Assembly (NCBI RefSeq): GCF_900116715.1
Contig: NZ_FPBM01000001.1
Span: forward strand, 746,784-810,783
Source of the DNA: Polaromonas sp. YR568
GTDB taxonomy: Bacteria; Pseudomonadota; Gammaproteobacteria; Burkholderiales; Burkholderiaceae_C
Reading direction: 5' to 3'
Length of the DNA stretch: 64,000 nt
The stretch's first letter is position 1; every line of letters begins with the position of its first letter. Positions 53,184-60,836 of this stretch are shown piece after piece. Below the pieces are notes generated by a model. It saw only the letters and a program-made list of their open reading frames with translations, ran no database searches and had not been told where the DNA came from. A program made the position numbers and the translations under genes.

Positions 53184-53214
53184 ACTCTAAAACCTCAACT
53201 TAAGTTGAGGTCAA
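53184..53214 (-). promoter_or_regulatory. SoxR/MerR-type promoter of the RND operon
   Basis: Read on the minus strand: TTGACC (53214-53209), a 19-bp spacer and TAGAGT (53189-53184). A perfect 20-bp palindrome, ACCTCAACTTAAGTTGAGGT (53192-53211), lies between and over the -35 element. The 19-bp spacer with a dyad inside is the hallmark of MerR-family activated promoters. The dyad differs from the SoxR box CCTCAAGTTAACTTGAGG by one symmetric base swap. The predicted leader before 53076 is about 100 nt. No MerR or SoxR gene is in the window. Confidence 0.75.
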
Positions 53215-53353
53215 GCACCGCCTCAAAAAGCACCAGAACACAAAGGGCTTCTGCCCTGCGGCCCTGCATGGCCGCTGCGACAACGGCTAACGGCCGGGTA
53301 AATGGATTGCATAAAACTCCCTCCAGAAAAAAATAGTTGATCGTTATGTGTGT

Positions 53354-54223
53354 TCAGGAAATGCTCTCAACCTGCGGCGCCAGCGCGCCATTCAAAAAGC
53401 CGCTGAACTGTTCGTGCAGGATCGGTCCCCAGGCGGTTTTGCGGCCGGCGGGCTCCAGGTAGCTGCAAGGCCAGCCGGTGGGCACGGGCAGCACGACGTC
53501 GCGCGCGGCCAGCCCGGCGGCACGCAACCGCGCGGCATAGGCCAGGGTTTCGTCGCGCAGCGGGTCGTCTTGCGCAGTAATCAGCAGCGTGGGCGGCAGG
53601 CCGGCCAGGCGGTAGGCCGAGCCCGGGGCCGCATAAGGGTGGCCGGCATCTTCCAGGCGCGGCAGGTAGTTGTGCCAGCCGTCGGCCCAGGTGCAGCCCA
53701 CCGGGCCGGCTTCGGCATCGCGCAGCGACGCGGTGGCCAGGCAAGGGTCCAGCATGGGCGACAGCAAAATCTGCCCGGCCAGTGCAGGTTCATGCAGGTC
53801 GCGCGCCATCAGCGCCACGGCGGCGGCGATATTGCCGCCGGCTTCTTCACCGGCCACAAACACGGGCGCACCGGCGCCGGCCAGCTTGTGGCGGGACTTG
53901 AAGGCCCAGACCAAAGCGGCGTAACCCATTTCAACGGCATTGGGGAAGGGATGCTCGGGCGCCAGCGGATAGTCCAGCGACATCACCACCGCGCCGGCAT
54001 CGGCCAGCAGCCCGGCCACGCAGGAGCCGCCTTCCAGCGAGCCGCCCACAAAGGCGCCGGCGTGGAAGTGCACCACCAGGGGAGAGGTGCCCTTGCTGCT
54101 GCGGCGGCCGTAAAAACGCACGTCCAGCGGCTTTTTCAGCGCCAGCTGGATCTGTTTGTCCACCCAGGGGGGTGTTGTGGCTTTGGCAGCGCCTGAAAGG
54201 GCTGGCTGGTGGCTTTTCATCAT
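53354..54223 (-). CDS. Alpha/beta hydrolase-fold protein lacking the catalytic serine (probable pseudoenzyme)
   Basis: The 289-residue protein has the hormone-sensitive lipase-like layout: HFHAGAFVGGS (oxyanion region, 52-62), the LDYPLAPEHPFP motif and LLITAQDDPLRDE with Asp220. The nucleophile elbow reads GEEAGGN (125-131) where active enzymes have GDSAGG, so the serine is Glu127. The expected C-terminal His region reads LPVPTGWPCSYL with no His. The gene is otherwise intact, with no frameshift. It lies upstream of the RND operon on the same strand, separated by the operon's promoter. A binding or regulatory role is possible. Confidence 0.85.
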   Translation of the reverse strand: MMKSHQPALSGAAKATTPPWVDKQIQLALKKPLDVRFYGRRSSKGTSPLVVHFHAGAFVGGSLEGGSCVAGLLADAGAVVMSLDYPLAPEHPFPNAVEMGYAALVWAFKSRHKLAGAGAPVFVAGEEAGGNIAAAVALMARDLHEPALAGQILLSPMLDPCLATASLRDAEAGPVGCTWADGWHNYLPRLEDAGHPYAAPGSAYRLAGLPPTLLITAQDDPLRDETLAYAARLRAAGLAARDVVLPVPTGWPCSYLEPAGRKTAWGPILHEQFSGFLNGALAPQVESIS

Positions 54224-54681
54224 GATGAACCGCGCGGGGCTCCTGTTTGTTGCAATGCAGCAGAAGATACGCGCCAGCCATCACTTAATAAATAGCCATT
54301 CCGTTCATACTTTATTTCACGGGTGCAACAATCGGGGTATGTCGAGGCCCTGAAAGGCAATCTGCAGGGCAAACCACGGCTCCAGCTCATGAAGACTCTT
54401 TTGAATGGCATAGGCACGCAGCTTCGGCCTTCCCTGCGGGGCAGGGTCAATGGCCTGCGGGTAATCCCTGACGCGCGTCAGGGCTATTTGGCGCCGGCCG
54501 CAGAATGTGTCCAGGCTCGTCACAATCGCCCCTCGCCTTCAGCCCATGCCTGCCTGATGAGGCTGCGTTTACAGACCTTTCGAGCCTTCTGCCGCACCAT
54601 GGCCAACACAGCCAGGGGGCGAGGCAGGCGGATCACTTAACGCGACACCCGCTGACAACCTTCACCAGGACAGGACTTCCC
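54224..54681. other. Intergenic region with an 18-bp perfect palindrome
   Basis: This 458-bp spacer between the divergent hydrolase-like and LysR genes contains CCCTGACGCGCGTCAGGG (54466-54483), a perfect dyad. It also holds an AT-rich stretch (about 54280-54320) suitable for a promoter. Frames on either strand are short and lack a good ribosome site or recognisable domain. Confidence 0.5.
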
Positions 54682-55716
54682 ATGGACAAGTTTTCCGCAA
54701 TGCAGGCCTTTGTACGGGTCGTGGAAGCCGGCACCTTCACCAAGGCGGCCGACTCCATGGGCATGCCCAAGCCGACCGTGACGCGGCTGATCCAGACGCT
54801 GGAGCTGTCGCTGGACACCAAACTCCTGAACCGCACCACACGCAAAGTCACCGTCACCGCCGACGGCGCCGCCTATTACGAGCGCGCCGGCCGCCTGCTG
54901 GGCGAGATGGAAGAGCTGGAGTCCAGCATGTCGCGCGCCAAGGCAAGTCCGCGCGGCCGGCTCAAGGTGGACATTCCCTCATCGCTGGGCATGGCGGTGG
55001 TGATCCCCGCTCTGCCGGACTTTTATGCACGCTACCCCGACATCCAGCTGGAGCTGGGTGTGAGCGACCGGCCCATCGACATCCTGGCGGAAAACGTCGA
55101 CTGCGTGATCCGCGGCGGCGAGATCACCGACCAGTCGCTGGTGGCGCGCCGCATCGGCGAGTTCTATTTAATGTCTTGCGCCTCGCCGGCCTACCTCAAA
55201 CGCCACGGCACGCCTGAGCACCCGAAGCAGCTGGTCGACGGGCATCGGCTGATCCGCTACTTTTCACCGCGCGACGGCAAGCTCTACAACGTGACGCTGC
55301 ACAAAGACGGCGAGATAGTGGAGATCGAAGGCCACCACCAACTGTCGGTCAATGATTCGAATGCCGGGGTGGCGGCCGCGCTGGCCGGCCTGGGTGTGTT
55401 GCAGACGCTGACTTTCCTCGTGCAGCACCACATCAGCAGCGGCGCGCTGGAGCCGCTCTTCAACGGCTGGTGCACCGAGGCCAAGCCCATCCACGTGGTC
55501 TACCCGCCCAACCGCCACCTGAGCAACAAGGTGCGCGTGTTTGTGGACTGGATCGCTGAGCTCTTTGCCAAGCATGACCTGATCCAGCGCAAGAGCAGCT
55601 TGCCCGCGGCACCGGGCACGAGATCCGGCGCATCCCGCGGCCCGGACTCTCCTACAGCCGCCGTCACCGCCAGCCTACAGCCGCCCGCCCCTGCAAGGGT
55701 TAAGGTGAAGGCATGA
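54682..55716 (+). CDS. LysR family transcriptional regulator
   Basis: The 344-residue protein has the LysR winged helix at the N-terminus (FVRVVEAGTFTKAADSMGMPKPTVTRLIQTLE in segments) and a substrate domain with the CVIRGGEITDQSLVARRIG block. The C-terminus is about 40 residues longer than usual (Ala/Pro/Ser-rich). ATG 54682 has AGGACTT upstream. It is divergent from the hydrolase-like pseudoenzyme; it could control that gene or the RND operon beyond it. Confidence 0.9.
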   Translation: MDKFSAMQAFVRVVEAGTFTKAADSMGMPKPTVTRLIQTLELSLDTKLLNRTTRKVTVTADGAAYYERAGRLLGEMEELESSMSRAKASPRGRLKVDIPSSLGMAVVIPALPDFYARYPDIQLELGVSDRPIDILAENVDCVIRGGEITDQSLVARRIGEFYLMSCASPAYLKRHGTPEHPKQLVDGHRLIRYFSPRDGKLYNVTLHKDGEIVEIEGHHQLSVNDSNAGVAAALAGLGVLQTLTFLVQHHISSGALEPLFNGWCTEAKPIHVVYPPNRHLSNKVRVFVDWIAELFAKHDLIQRKSSLPAAPGTRSGASRGPDSPTAAVTASLQPPAPARVKVKA

Positions 55717-55774
55717 ATTGAAAGCGTTGACCGCTTTCTTTTGATCGCCTTCTTTATCTTGAGAAAGACCTTCA

Positions 55775-55987
55775 ATGCCCAGACTGAAAGCACCCGCGCC
55801 CGACGCCGAAAGCCGCAAGGCACTGGAGCAGCGAGCACGGGAAGCCGCCAAGCCCGCGCCGCCGGCGCAAAAAGGCCGCTGGCCCTTTTCTGTGCAAGAC
55901 AACGAACCCACCGGTGAGGCTGGCGAGGCCGACAGTGATCACGCAAAGCCGGATCAACCCGCGCGGCCGGGCAAACCCAGAAGCTGA
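55775..55987 (+). CDS. Small charged protein of unknown function
   Basis: The 70-residue product (MPRLKAPAPDAESRKALEQRAREAAKP then a Pro/Asp/Glu-rich tail) has no hydrophobic segment and looks disordered. GAGAAAGA precedes the ATG by about 9 bases. It is convergent with DUF808. I can say only that its start is sensible. Confidence 0.45.
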   Translation: MPRLKAPAPDAESRKALEQRAREAAKPAPPAQKGRWPFSVQDNEPTGEAGEADSDHAKPDQPARPGKPRS

Positions 55988-56006
55988 TGCCTGGGTATAT
56001 GCAGGT

Positions 56007-56948
56007 CTAGCGCTTGGGCCAGGCCTTTTTAGCCAGCGTCACTGCCAGCAACACCAAAGCCCCGGCAACCAGGCCCACGACAGCGTCCATCAACAGCGGC
56101 GTCAGGGCCGCCACAAACCCGCCGACACCACCCAGCGCTGCCGCTTGTTGCGCCAGCGCCTCGATGGCATGGTGCAAAGGCGCGATGCCGTGCGTCAAAA
56201 TACCGCCGCCCACCAGGAACATCGCGGCCGTACCGGCCACTGAGAGCCCCTTCATCAGCCAGGGCGCCGTCAGCAAAATGCCGCGCCCCGCACTTCGCTG
56301 AAGCCGCTGCAAAGCGCCGCTGCCCTCACGCTGGCTGAGGTACAAACCGCCGTCGTCAAGCTTGACGATGCCGGCCACCAGGCCGTAAACCCCCACCGTC
56401 ATCAGAAGCGCGATGCCGCACAGCACGGCGACCTGCGTGATGAAAGGGCTGGCCTGCACCGTGCCCAGCGTGATCGCAATGATTTCAGCCGAAAGAATGA
56501 AGTCGGTGCGTACCGCGCCTTTGATCTTGTCTTTCTCCAGCGCCAGCAAATCAACCGCCGGATTGGCCAGTGCGGCCGTCAGCGCCTCATGTTCGGTGGC
56601 GCGCTCGTGCGCGCTGTGCATGAACTTGTGCGCCAGCTTTTCAAAACCCTCGTAGCAAAGAAAGGCGCCGCCCACCATCAGCAGCGGCGTGACCGCCCAG
56701 GGCGCAAAAGCGCTGATCGCCAGCGCCGCCGGCACCAGGATGGCCTTGTTGACAAAAGAGCCTTTGGCCACAGCCCAGACAACCGGCAGTTCGCGGTCGG
56801 CTTTGACGCCCGAGACCTGCTGGGCATTGAGCGCCAGGTCGTCGCCCAGCACACCGGCGGTTTTCTTGGCGGCTACTTTGGAGAGTATTGCCACGTCGTC
56901 GAGCACGGTGGCGATGTCGTCAATTAATGCAAGGAGACTGCTGGCCAT
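56007..56948 (-). CDS. DUF808 family (YedI-like) membrane protein
   Basis: The 313-residue protein has about seven membrane helices and the DUF808 blocks [47 protein letters not shown] (in segments), [15 protein letters not shown] and [20 protein letters not shown]. The family is widespread in proteobacteria but uncharacterised. ATG 56948 fits the conserved start; no strong ribosome site is seen. Confidence 0.9.
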   Translation of the reverse strand: MASSLLALIDDIATVLDDVAILSKVAAKKTAGVLGDDLALNAQQVSGVKADRELPVVWAVAKGSFVNKAILVPAALAISAFAPWAVTPLLMVGGAFLCYEGFEKLAHKFMHSAHERATEHEALTAALANPAVDLLALEKDKIKGAVRTDFILSAEIIAITLGTVQASPFITQVAVLCGIALLMTVGVYGLVAGIVKLDDGGLYLSQREGSGALQRLQRSAGRGILLTAPWLMKGLSVAGTAAMFLVGGGILTHGIAPLHHAIEALAQQAAALGGVGGFVAALTPLLMDAVVGLVAGALVLLAVTLAKKAWPKR

Positions 56949-57088
56949 AATTTTTATGAGAGGTAGGAAGACATGCAAGGCTTGCCTTGCAAGATCCGGC
57001 GCTGAGCTGTTGTCGTTGTGGCGCACCGGGAAAGGTCGCCTACTGTACCCAAATTTGATGTCGCTCCGCCCACAGAAGCACAGTGCAG

Positions 57089-57113
57089 CAAAAAGCCGCC
57101 CCAAGGCGGCTTT
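57089..57113 (-). terminator. Rho-independent terminator after the DUF883-like gene
   Basis: AAAGCCGCC (57092-57100) and GGCGGCTTT (57105-57113) form a perfect 9-bp stem with a 4-base loop. On the minus strand it runs into TTTTT, 25 bp after the stop at 57137. Confidence 0.85.
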
Positions 57114-57136
57114 GACCGAACAGGAGCTGAGACGGC

Positions 57137-57472
57137 TTAGCGCGCCGTCAATCGGCCCAGAATGAACCCGAGCGCCAGCGCTACACCAACCGCCTCAAGC
57201 GGTTTTTCCTGCACCCACGATTTCGACGCTTCAAGCACGCGGCCGGGCGCCTCGCTCACCAGGCGCGTCTGGTCGGCAAAACGGTCCGCCACATGGCTGG
57301 CGCTGCCGGCCAGCTTGTCGACACCCTGGTGCGCCGCCGAGGAGGCGCGCTCCACCGCGTTGCGTGCCGGCTCGGCGACCTTGTCAATGCCGCTGTGAAG
57401 CGCCGCGCCTGCGGATTCGACGCTGCGCTGGATGGGGTTGTCGTTGGCTGGAGATGCTGTGGTTTTGTCCAT
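57137..57472 (-). CDS. DUF883/ElaB-YqjD-like tail-anchored protein
   Basis: The 111-residue protein is a mostly helical chain with Ala/Ser/Asp/Lys repeats and ends in a single C-terminal hydrophobic anchor ([18 protein letters not shown]). This is the architecture of the ElaB/YqjD ribosome-associated inner membrane proteins. GAAAGAAG precedes ATG 57472. A strong terminator follows. Confidence 0.8.
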   Translation of the reverse strand: MDKTTASPANDNPIQRSVESAGAALHSGIDKVAEPARNAVERASSAAHQGVDKLAGSASHVADRFADQTRLVSEAPGRVLEASKSWVQEKPLEAVGVALALGFILGRLTAR

Positions 57473-57732
57473 GATGCTTCTTTCAAAAAAATTCCACACA
57501 ATGCTGATGTGGCACCCGCGATCAGATTCGGGGCCATCGGGTGTAGTCAACCACTGTAGGCACAAGCGAAGCTGCGGCCTGTGCGCAGCAAGACAGCTTG
57601 CATGTAGGACAAGAGAGTGTTGCAAAGGCCGGCCGGTTGTCGGCCCGCACTGACAAAAGAACAGCCGCTTGGCTTGGCGGGCTGCGCTGCATGAGTCCCC
57701 ATCATCAAGCCTTCACGCCCAAGGAGAATTTC

Positions 57733-57912
57733 ATGCACAGGACTGCCAAACGCACCCCCAAGGCCCCGGTCACCGACAACGGCCAGCCCCGCTATGGCCC
57801 GCCCGAAGAGGCCGGGGATGATGATGATGCGCTGGAGTTGCCGGTGGAGCCGGATGAAGGGATGCCTTTGATTCCGGATGATGATGAACGGGTAGTGAAT
57901 GTTCCGTCTTGA
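57733..57912 (+). CDS. Small acidic protein of unknown function
   Basis: The 59-residue product starts MHRTAKRTPKAPVTDNGQPRYGPPEE, then has a poly-Asp stretch and ends ELPVEPDEGMPLIPDDDERVVNVPS. A strong AAGGAG precedes the ATG at 57733. It looks disordered. The stop codon lies five bases before palindromic element copy B. I do not recognise a function. Confidence 0.65.
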   Translation: MHRTAKRTPKAPVTDNGQPRYGPPEEAGDDDDALELPVEPDEGMPLIPDDDERVVNVPS

Positions 57913-57917
57913 TTTGG

Positions 57918-58577
57918 CTGGGTCTTGTTCCAGCCTGCGCGCTTGTGCCCTTTGCTGAGGACAGCTGGCCGGGGGTTGCCCGGCGGCAACTCACTTTTCT
58001 TTGCTTCGCCAAAGAAAAGTAAGCAAAAGAAAGGCGACCCTACTGTCTGCGTCCCTTCGCTTCGCTACGGGCAACCTGCGGTGCTCGGTTCAGGCGGGGT
58101 CTCGCTCGAACTCGCCTTCGGCTCAGACAGTCGCGATCCCTGATCCGCCTGAACCTGCGCTCCTCGGCGCAGACAGAAGGGGTGGGGAGATGGAATACCA
58201 ATACCGAATACCAAACAGCCGAAGAAAGAAACCTGAATACCTGAAGAAACAAGGACTCGCCACGGCGAGTCCTTGTTGGTATTTGTCTTTGGTATTTGGT
58301 CCCCGTGCCCGATTGCCCCTTCTGTCTGCGCCGAGGAGCACAGGGCCAGACGGATAAGGGCAAAAACTTGTTTGAGCGAAGCGAGTTGTTTTTGACCCCG
58401 TCTGGACCGAGCACCGCAGGTTGCCCGCAGCGAAGCGGAGGGACGCAGACAGTAGGGTCGCCTTTTCTTTGGTGACTTTCTTTTGGCGAAGCAAAAGAAA
58501 GTTACTTGCCGCCGGGCAACCCCCGGCCAACAGCCTCAGCAAAGGGCAAGAGCGCGAGAGACCGGAGCAAGACCCGG
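57918..58577. repeat. Long palindromic repeat element, copy B
   Basis: This is the second copy of the element at 6232-6884, in the same orientation and aligned along its whole length. The ends are hairpins: GGCTGG (57916-57921) with CCAGCC (57930-57935), and a mirror CCGG...CCGG motif around GGAGCAAGACC (58562-58577). A left stem-tip GCCTTCGGC (58114-58122), a right stem-tip GCGAAGC (58376-58382) and a central near-perfect 28-bp palindrome (58249-58276) are present. It occupies the gap between a + gene ending at 57912 and a - gene ending at 58585, leaving only 5 and 7 bp. Confidence 0.9.
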
Positions 58578-58584
58578 CAAAAAA

Positions 58585-59106
58585 CTAGTCCACTACCCTC
58601 TTAAGCCGAATCTCTTCAAGCTTGGCACTACCAAACGCCACAGTCTTAAGCGAAGGCATCTCCCGCTTGAACCCCGCAGCATGCTCATAAAACCGCAGCG
58701 CACGTTCATTGCGCAACAACACCCACAACGTGACCTGCGTGCAGCCTTCTTCCTTCAGGCCTTCGCGCGCGCCATCCCACAGGGCCAGCCCAGCGCCCTT
58801 GCCCCAGTGCGCCGGCGCCACATACATGGCCCAGACTTCGCCCACGGTGGACTTGGTACCCGCATCACGCGAACGGTCAAAACCGACAAAACCCACGATC
58901 TCGTCGCCGTCGGTGGCTACCAGCAGTTGCGGTTCGCTGAACTCGATGGCTTCGCGCCAGTAGGCCAGGCGTTTTTCGACGGAGATCTTGTTCAGGTAGT
59001 CCTCGGGCATGAGGTCTTTGTAGGCGGCTTGCCAGGTGGCGACATGAATCTCTGCGATGGCTTTGGCATCGCGGGGCGTGGCGTGGCGGACGGAATAGCT
59101 GGACAT
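58585..59106 (-). CDS. GNAT family N-acetyltransferase
   Basis: The 173-residue protein has the GNAT core: SVRHATPRDAKAIAEIHVATWQAAY at the N-terminus and the acetyl-CoA loop in VAPAHWGKGAGLALWDGAREGL. The substrate is unknown. ATG 59106 is the start nearest to homology; no strong ribosome site is seen. It is convergent with element copy B and divergent from the scramblase-like gene. Confidence 0.88.
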   Translation of the reverse strand: MSSYSVRHATPRDAKAIAEIHVATWQAAYKDLMPEDYLNKISVEKRLAYWREAIEFSEPQLLVATDGDEIVGFVGFDRSRDAGTKSTVGEVWAMYVAPAHWGKGAGLALWDGAREGLKEEGCTQVTLWVLLRNERALRFYEHAAGFKREMPSLKTVAFGSAKLEEIRLKRVVD

Positions 59107-59289
59107 GAAAATCTGGGAGTTGGTGCTTGAGGTCGGAAAAAATCCGGCGGAGCGGAATTGTCGCCCAAATCCGCCCCCGGCTGGCAAGACATTTGATCTG
59201 TGTCCGCCCGGCGGCAGGCCGATGCCCGAAAGCGGTGCGGGCGTCGGTTACATTCGGCGCACCCTTACATTTACAAGCGCTTGCACACC

Positions 59290-59886
59290 ATGGCCCAACG
59301 CCTTCAGTTTCCTTTGCGGATGTCTTTCAAGCTCATTGCCTTCGCACCCCAGTTTCTGGTCGCAGACGCCCACAGCCGGCCCGTTGCCTATGTGCGGCAA
59401 AAGCTCTTCAAGCTCAAGGAAGCGATCACGGTTTTCACCAATGAGAAGCAGGACCAGCAGCTCTACCAGATCAAGGCCGACCGCATCATTGATTTTTCGC
59501 CGCTTTACCACTTCACCGATTCGCAAGGCATCGCGCTGGGCGGCATCAAGCGGCACGGTGTGCGTTCCATGTGGAGAGCCGGCTTTGACGTGCTGGACAA
59601 CGGCGTGACGCTCTTCAGCATTAACGAAAAAAGCGTGATGACGCGCTTTCTGGACGGCCTCTTTGGCCAGCTTCCGCTGATCGGGCTGCTGTCGGGTTAC
59701 CTGTTCCACCCCGCTTACCAGGTGAAACGGCCCGACGGCACCCTGGTGGCCGAGTTGACCAAACAGCCCGCCCTGTTTGAGGGCCTGTTCACCGCCGAGC
59801 AGATGGCGCCCGTCAACGAGCGCGAAGAGCAGCAACTGTTGCTGGCGCTGATGACCGTGCTGCTGCTGGAGCGCATGCGCGGCTAA
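59290..59886 (+). CDS. LURP-one-related/phospholipid scramblase-like fold protein
   Basis: The 198-residue protein has the tubby-like/LOR core: QFPLRMSFKLIAFAPQFLVADAHSRPVAYVRQKLFKLKEAITVFTNE in segments, then TLFSINEKSVMTRFLDGLF and a C-terminal membrane-proximal helix LLLALMTVLLLERMR. The family's bacterial role is not known. It is followed by a ferredoxin gene on the same strand. Confidence 0.8.
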   Translation: MAQRLQFPLRMSFKLIAFAPQFLVADAHSRPVAYVRQKLFKLKEAITVFTNEKQDQQLYQIKADRIIDFSPLYHFTDSQGIALGGIKRHGVRSMWRAGFDVLDNGVTLFSINEKSVMTRFLDGLFGQLPLIGLLSGYLFHPAYQVKRPDGTLVAELTKQPALFEGLFTAEQMAPVNEREEQQLLLALMTVLLLERMRG

Positions 59887-59912
59887 CGCTGGCAGCGCAA
59901 TCCGAAATACCG

Positions 59913-60197
59913 ATGAACGACCCGGCCCAGTTCAGCGTCCGGCTGGCCCCTGAGGGCACGCAGTTCAGCGCCTCGCCCTCCTTGCCTATCCTGCAGTCGG
60001 CGCTTTTGGCTGGGGTGGTGATGGACAGCTCTTGCCGCAACGGCACCTGCCGGACCTGCATTTGCCGGCTGGCCAGCGGCGAGGTGGCTTACCGCATTGA
60101 ATGGCCGGGCCTGAGCGCCGAGGAAAAGCGCGAGGGATACATCCTGCCCTGCGTGGCCTACCCGCTCTCGGACCTGGTGATTCAGCCGGCCGATTGA
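59913..60197 (+). CDS. 2Fe-2S plant-type ferredoxin
   Basis: The 94-residue protein binds a [2Fe-2S] cluster through Cys41, Cys46, Cys49 (CRNGTCRTC) and Cys80 (YILPCVAYP). It is an isolated electron carrier. It may be co-transcribed with the upstream gene (26 bp gap). Its last 16 bases overlap the convergent acetyltransferase gene. Confidence 0.92.
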   Translation: MNDPAQFSVRLAPEGTQFSASPSLPILQSALLAGVVMDSSCRNGTCRTCICRLASGEVAYRIEWPGLSAEEKREGYILPCVAYPLSDLVIQPAD

Positions 60198-60763
60198 GCC
60201 ACAGCCAAACCGGCCGGCGTTGAGGCGCCCTCGCCCAGCGTCCGCTGCATCAACACCGTGTCGACCCACTGGCCGAACTTGTAGCCGACAGCGGCCAGCG
60301 TGCCGACCCGCGTAAAACCCAGCGCCTCATGCACACGCAACGAGCCGGTGTTGGCGCTGTTGCCGACCACACCCACCATTTGCCGGAAGCCCAGCGCTTC
60401 GCAGTCCTCAATCAAGGCCCGCAGCAAGGCGCTGCCGATGCCGGCCTGGCGGTGGCCGGGCGAGACATAAATCGAGTCTTCCACCGTGTGGCGATACGCC
60501 GGCCGCAAGCGGTAAGCGCTGGCATAGGCATAACCCACTACCTCACCCCCCAGCCGCGCCACCAGGTAGGGATAACCGCCGCGAAGGATATCGGCGCGGC
60601 GCGACAGCATCTGGTGCGCTGTGGGCGGCTCCAGCTCGAAGGTGGCGAGGTTGGTCGCCACGTAATGCGCATAGATGGCCTGGATCGCCGCGATATCGCC
60701 CTCGGAACAAGGGTGGATGGAGACCGCGGTACCGGGGGAGCAGAGAGTGTTTGAAACTTGCAT
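60182..60763 (-). CDS. GNAT acetyltransferase, phosphinothricin/methionine-sulfoximine type
   Basis: The 193-residue protein has the Pat/MddA layout: CSEGDIAAIQAIYAHYVATNLATFELEPPT, GYAYASAYRLRPAYRHTVEDSIYVSPGHRQAGIGSALL and GVVGNSANTGSLRVHEALGF. Such enzymes acetylate phosphinothricin-like amino acids. A LysR gene divergent from it (60837) probably regulates it. The start is the second Met (60763) or the first (60787). Confidence 0.88.
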   Translation of the reverse strand: MQVSNTLCSPGTAVSIHPCSEGDIAAIQAIYAHYVATNLATFELEPPTAHQMLSRRADILRGGYPYLVARLGGEVVGYAYASAYRLRPAYRHTVEDSIYVSPGHRQAGIGSALLRALIEDCEALGFRQMVGVVGNSANTGSLRVHEALGFTRVGTLAAVGYKFGQWVDTVLMQRTLGEGASTPAGLAVAQSAG

Positions 60764-60788
60764 GCCTTGATGGTTGCCCAAGGCCATG

Positions 60789-60814
60789 CATAAGTAAATA
60801 TGTCAAATCTTATG
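60789..60814. promoter_or_regulatory. Candidate LysR operator between acetyltransferase and LysR genes
   Basis: CATAAG (60789-60794) and CTTATG (60809-60814) are a perfect 6-bp dyad 14 bases apart in the 73-bp divergent spacer. The inner AT-rich core (TAAATATGTCAAAT) fits a LysR-type site. It also overlaps the longer GNAT start, which favours the shorter one. Confidence 0.5.
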
Positions 60815-60836
60815 ATTTTCATTAGAATTTCTTTGT

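Noticed and set aside
53244-53257. AGGGC-TTCT-GCCCT hairpin downstream of the pseudo-hydrolase gene
   Set aside because: Only five pairs and almost no T-run on the minus strand; too weak to call a terminator.
54317-54523. A 68-codon minus-strand frame between the pseudo-hydrolase and LysR genes
   Set aside because: No ribosome site and no recognisable domain; it overlaps the 18-bp palindrome. Not strong enough to list as a gene.
57914-58560. The same kinds of frames inside copy B
   Set aside because: Same reasons as for copy A; the peptides shift frame between copies, so no protein is conserved.
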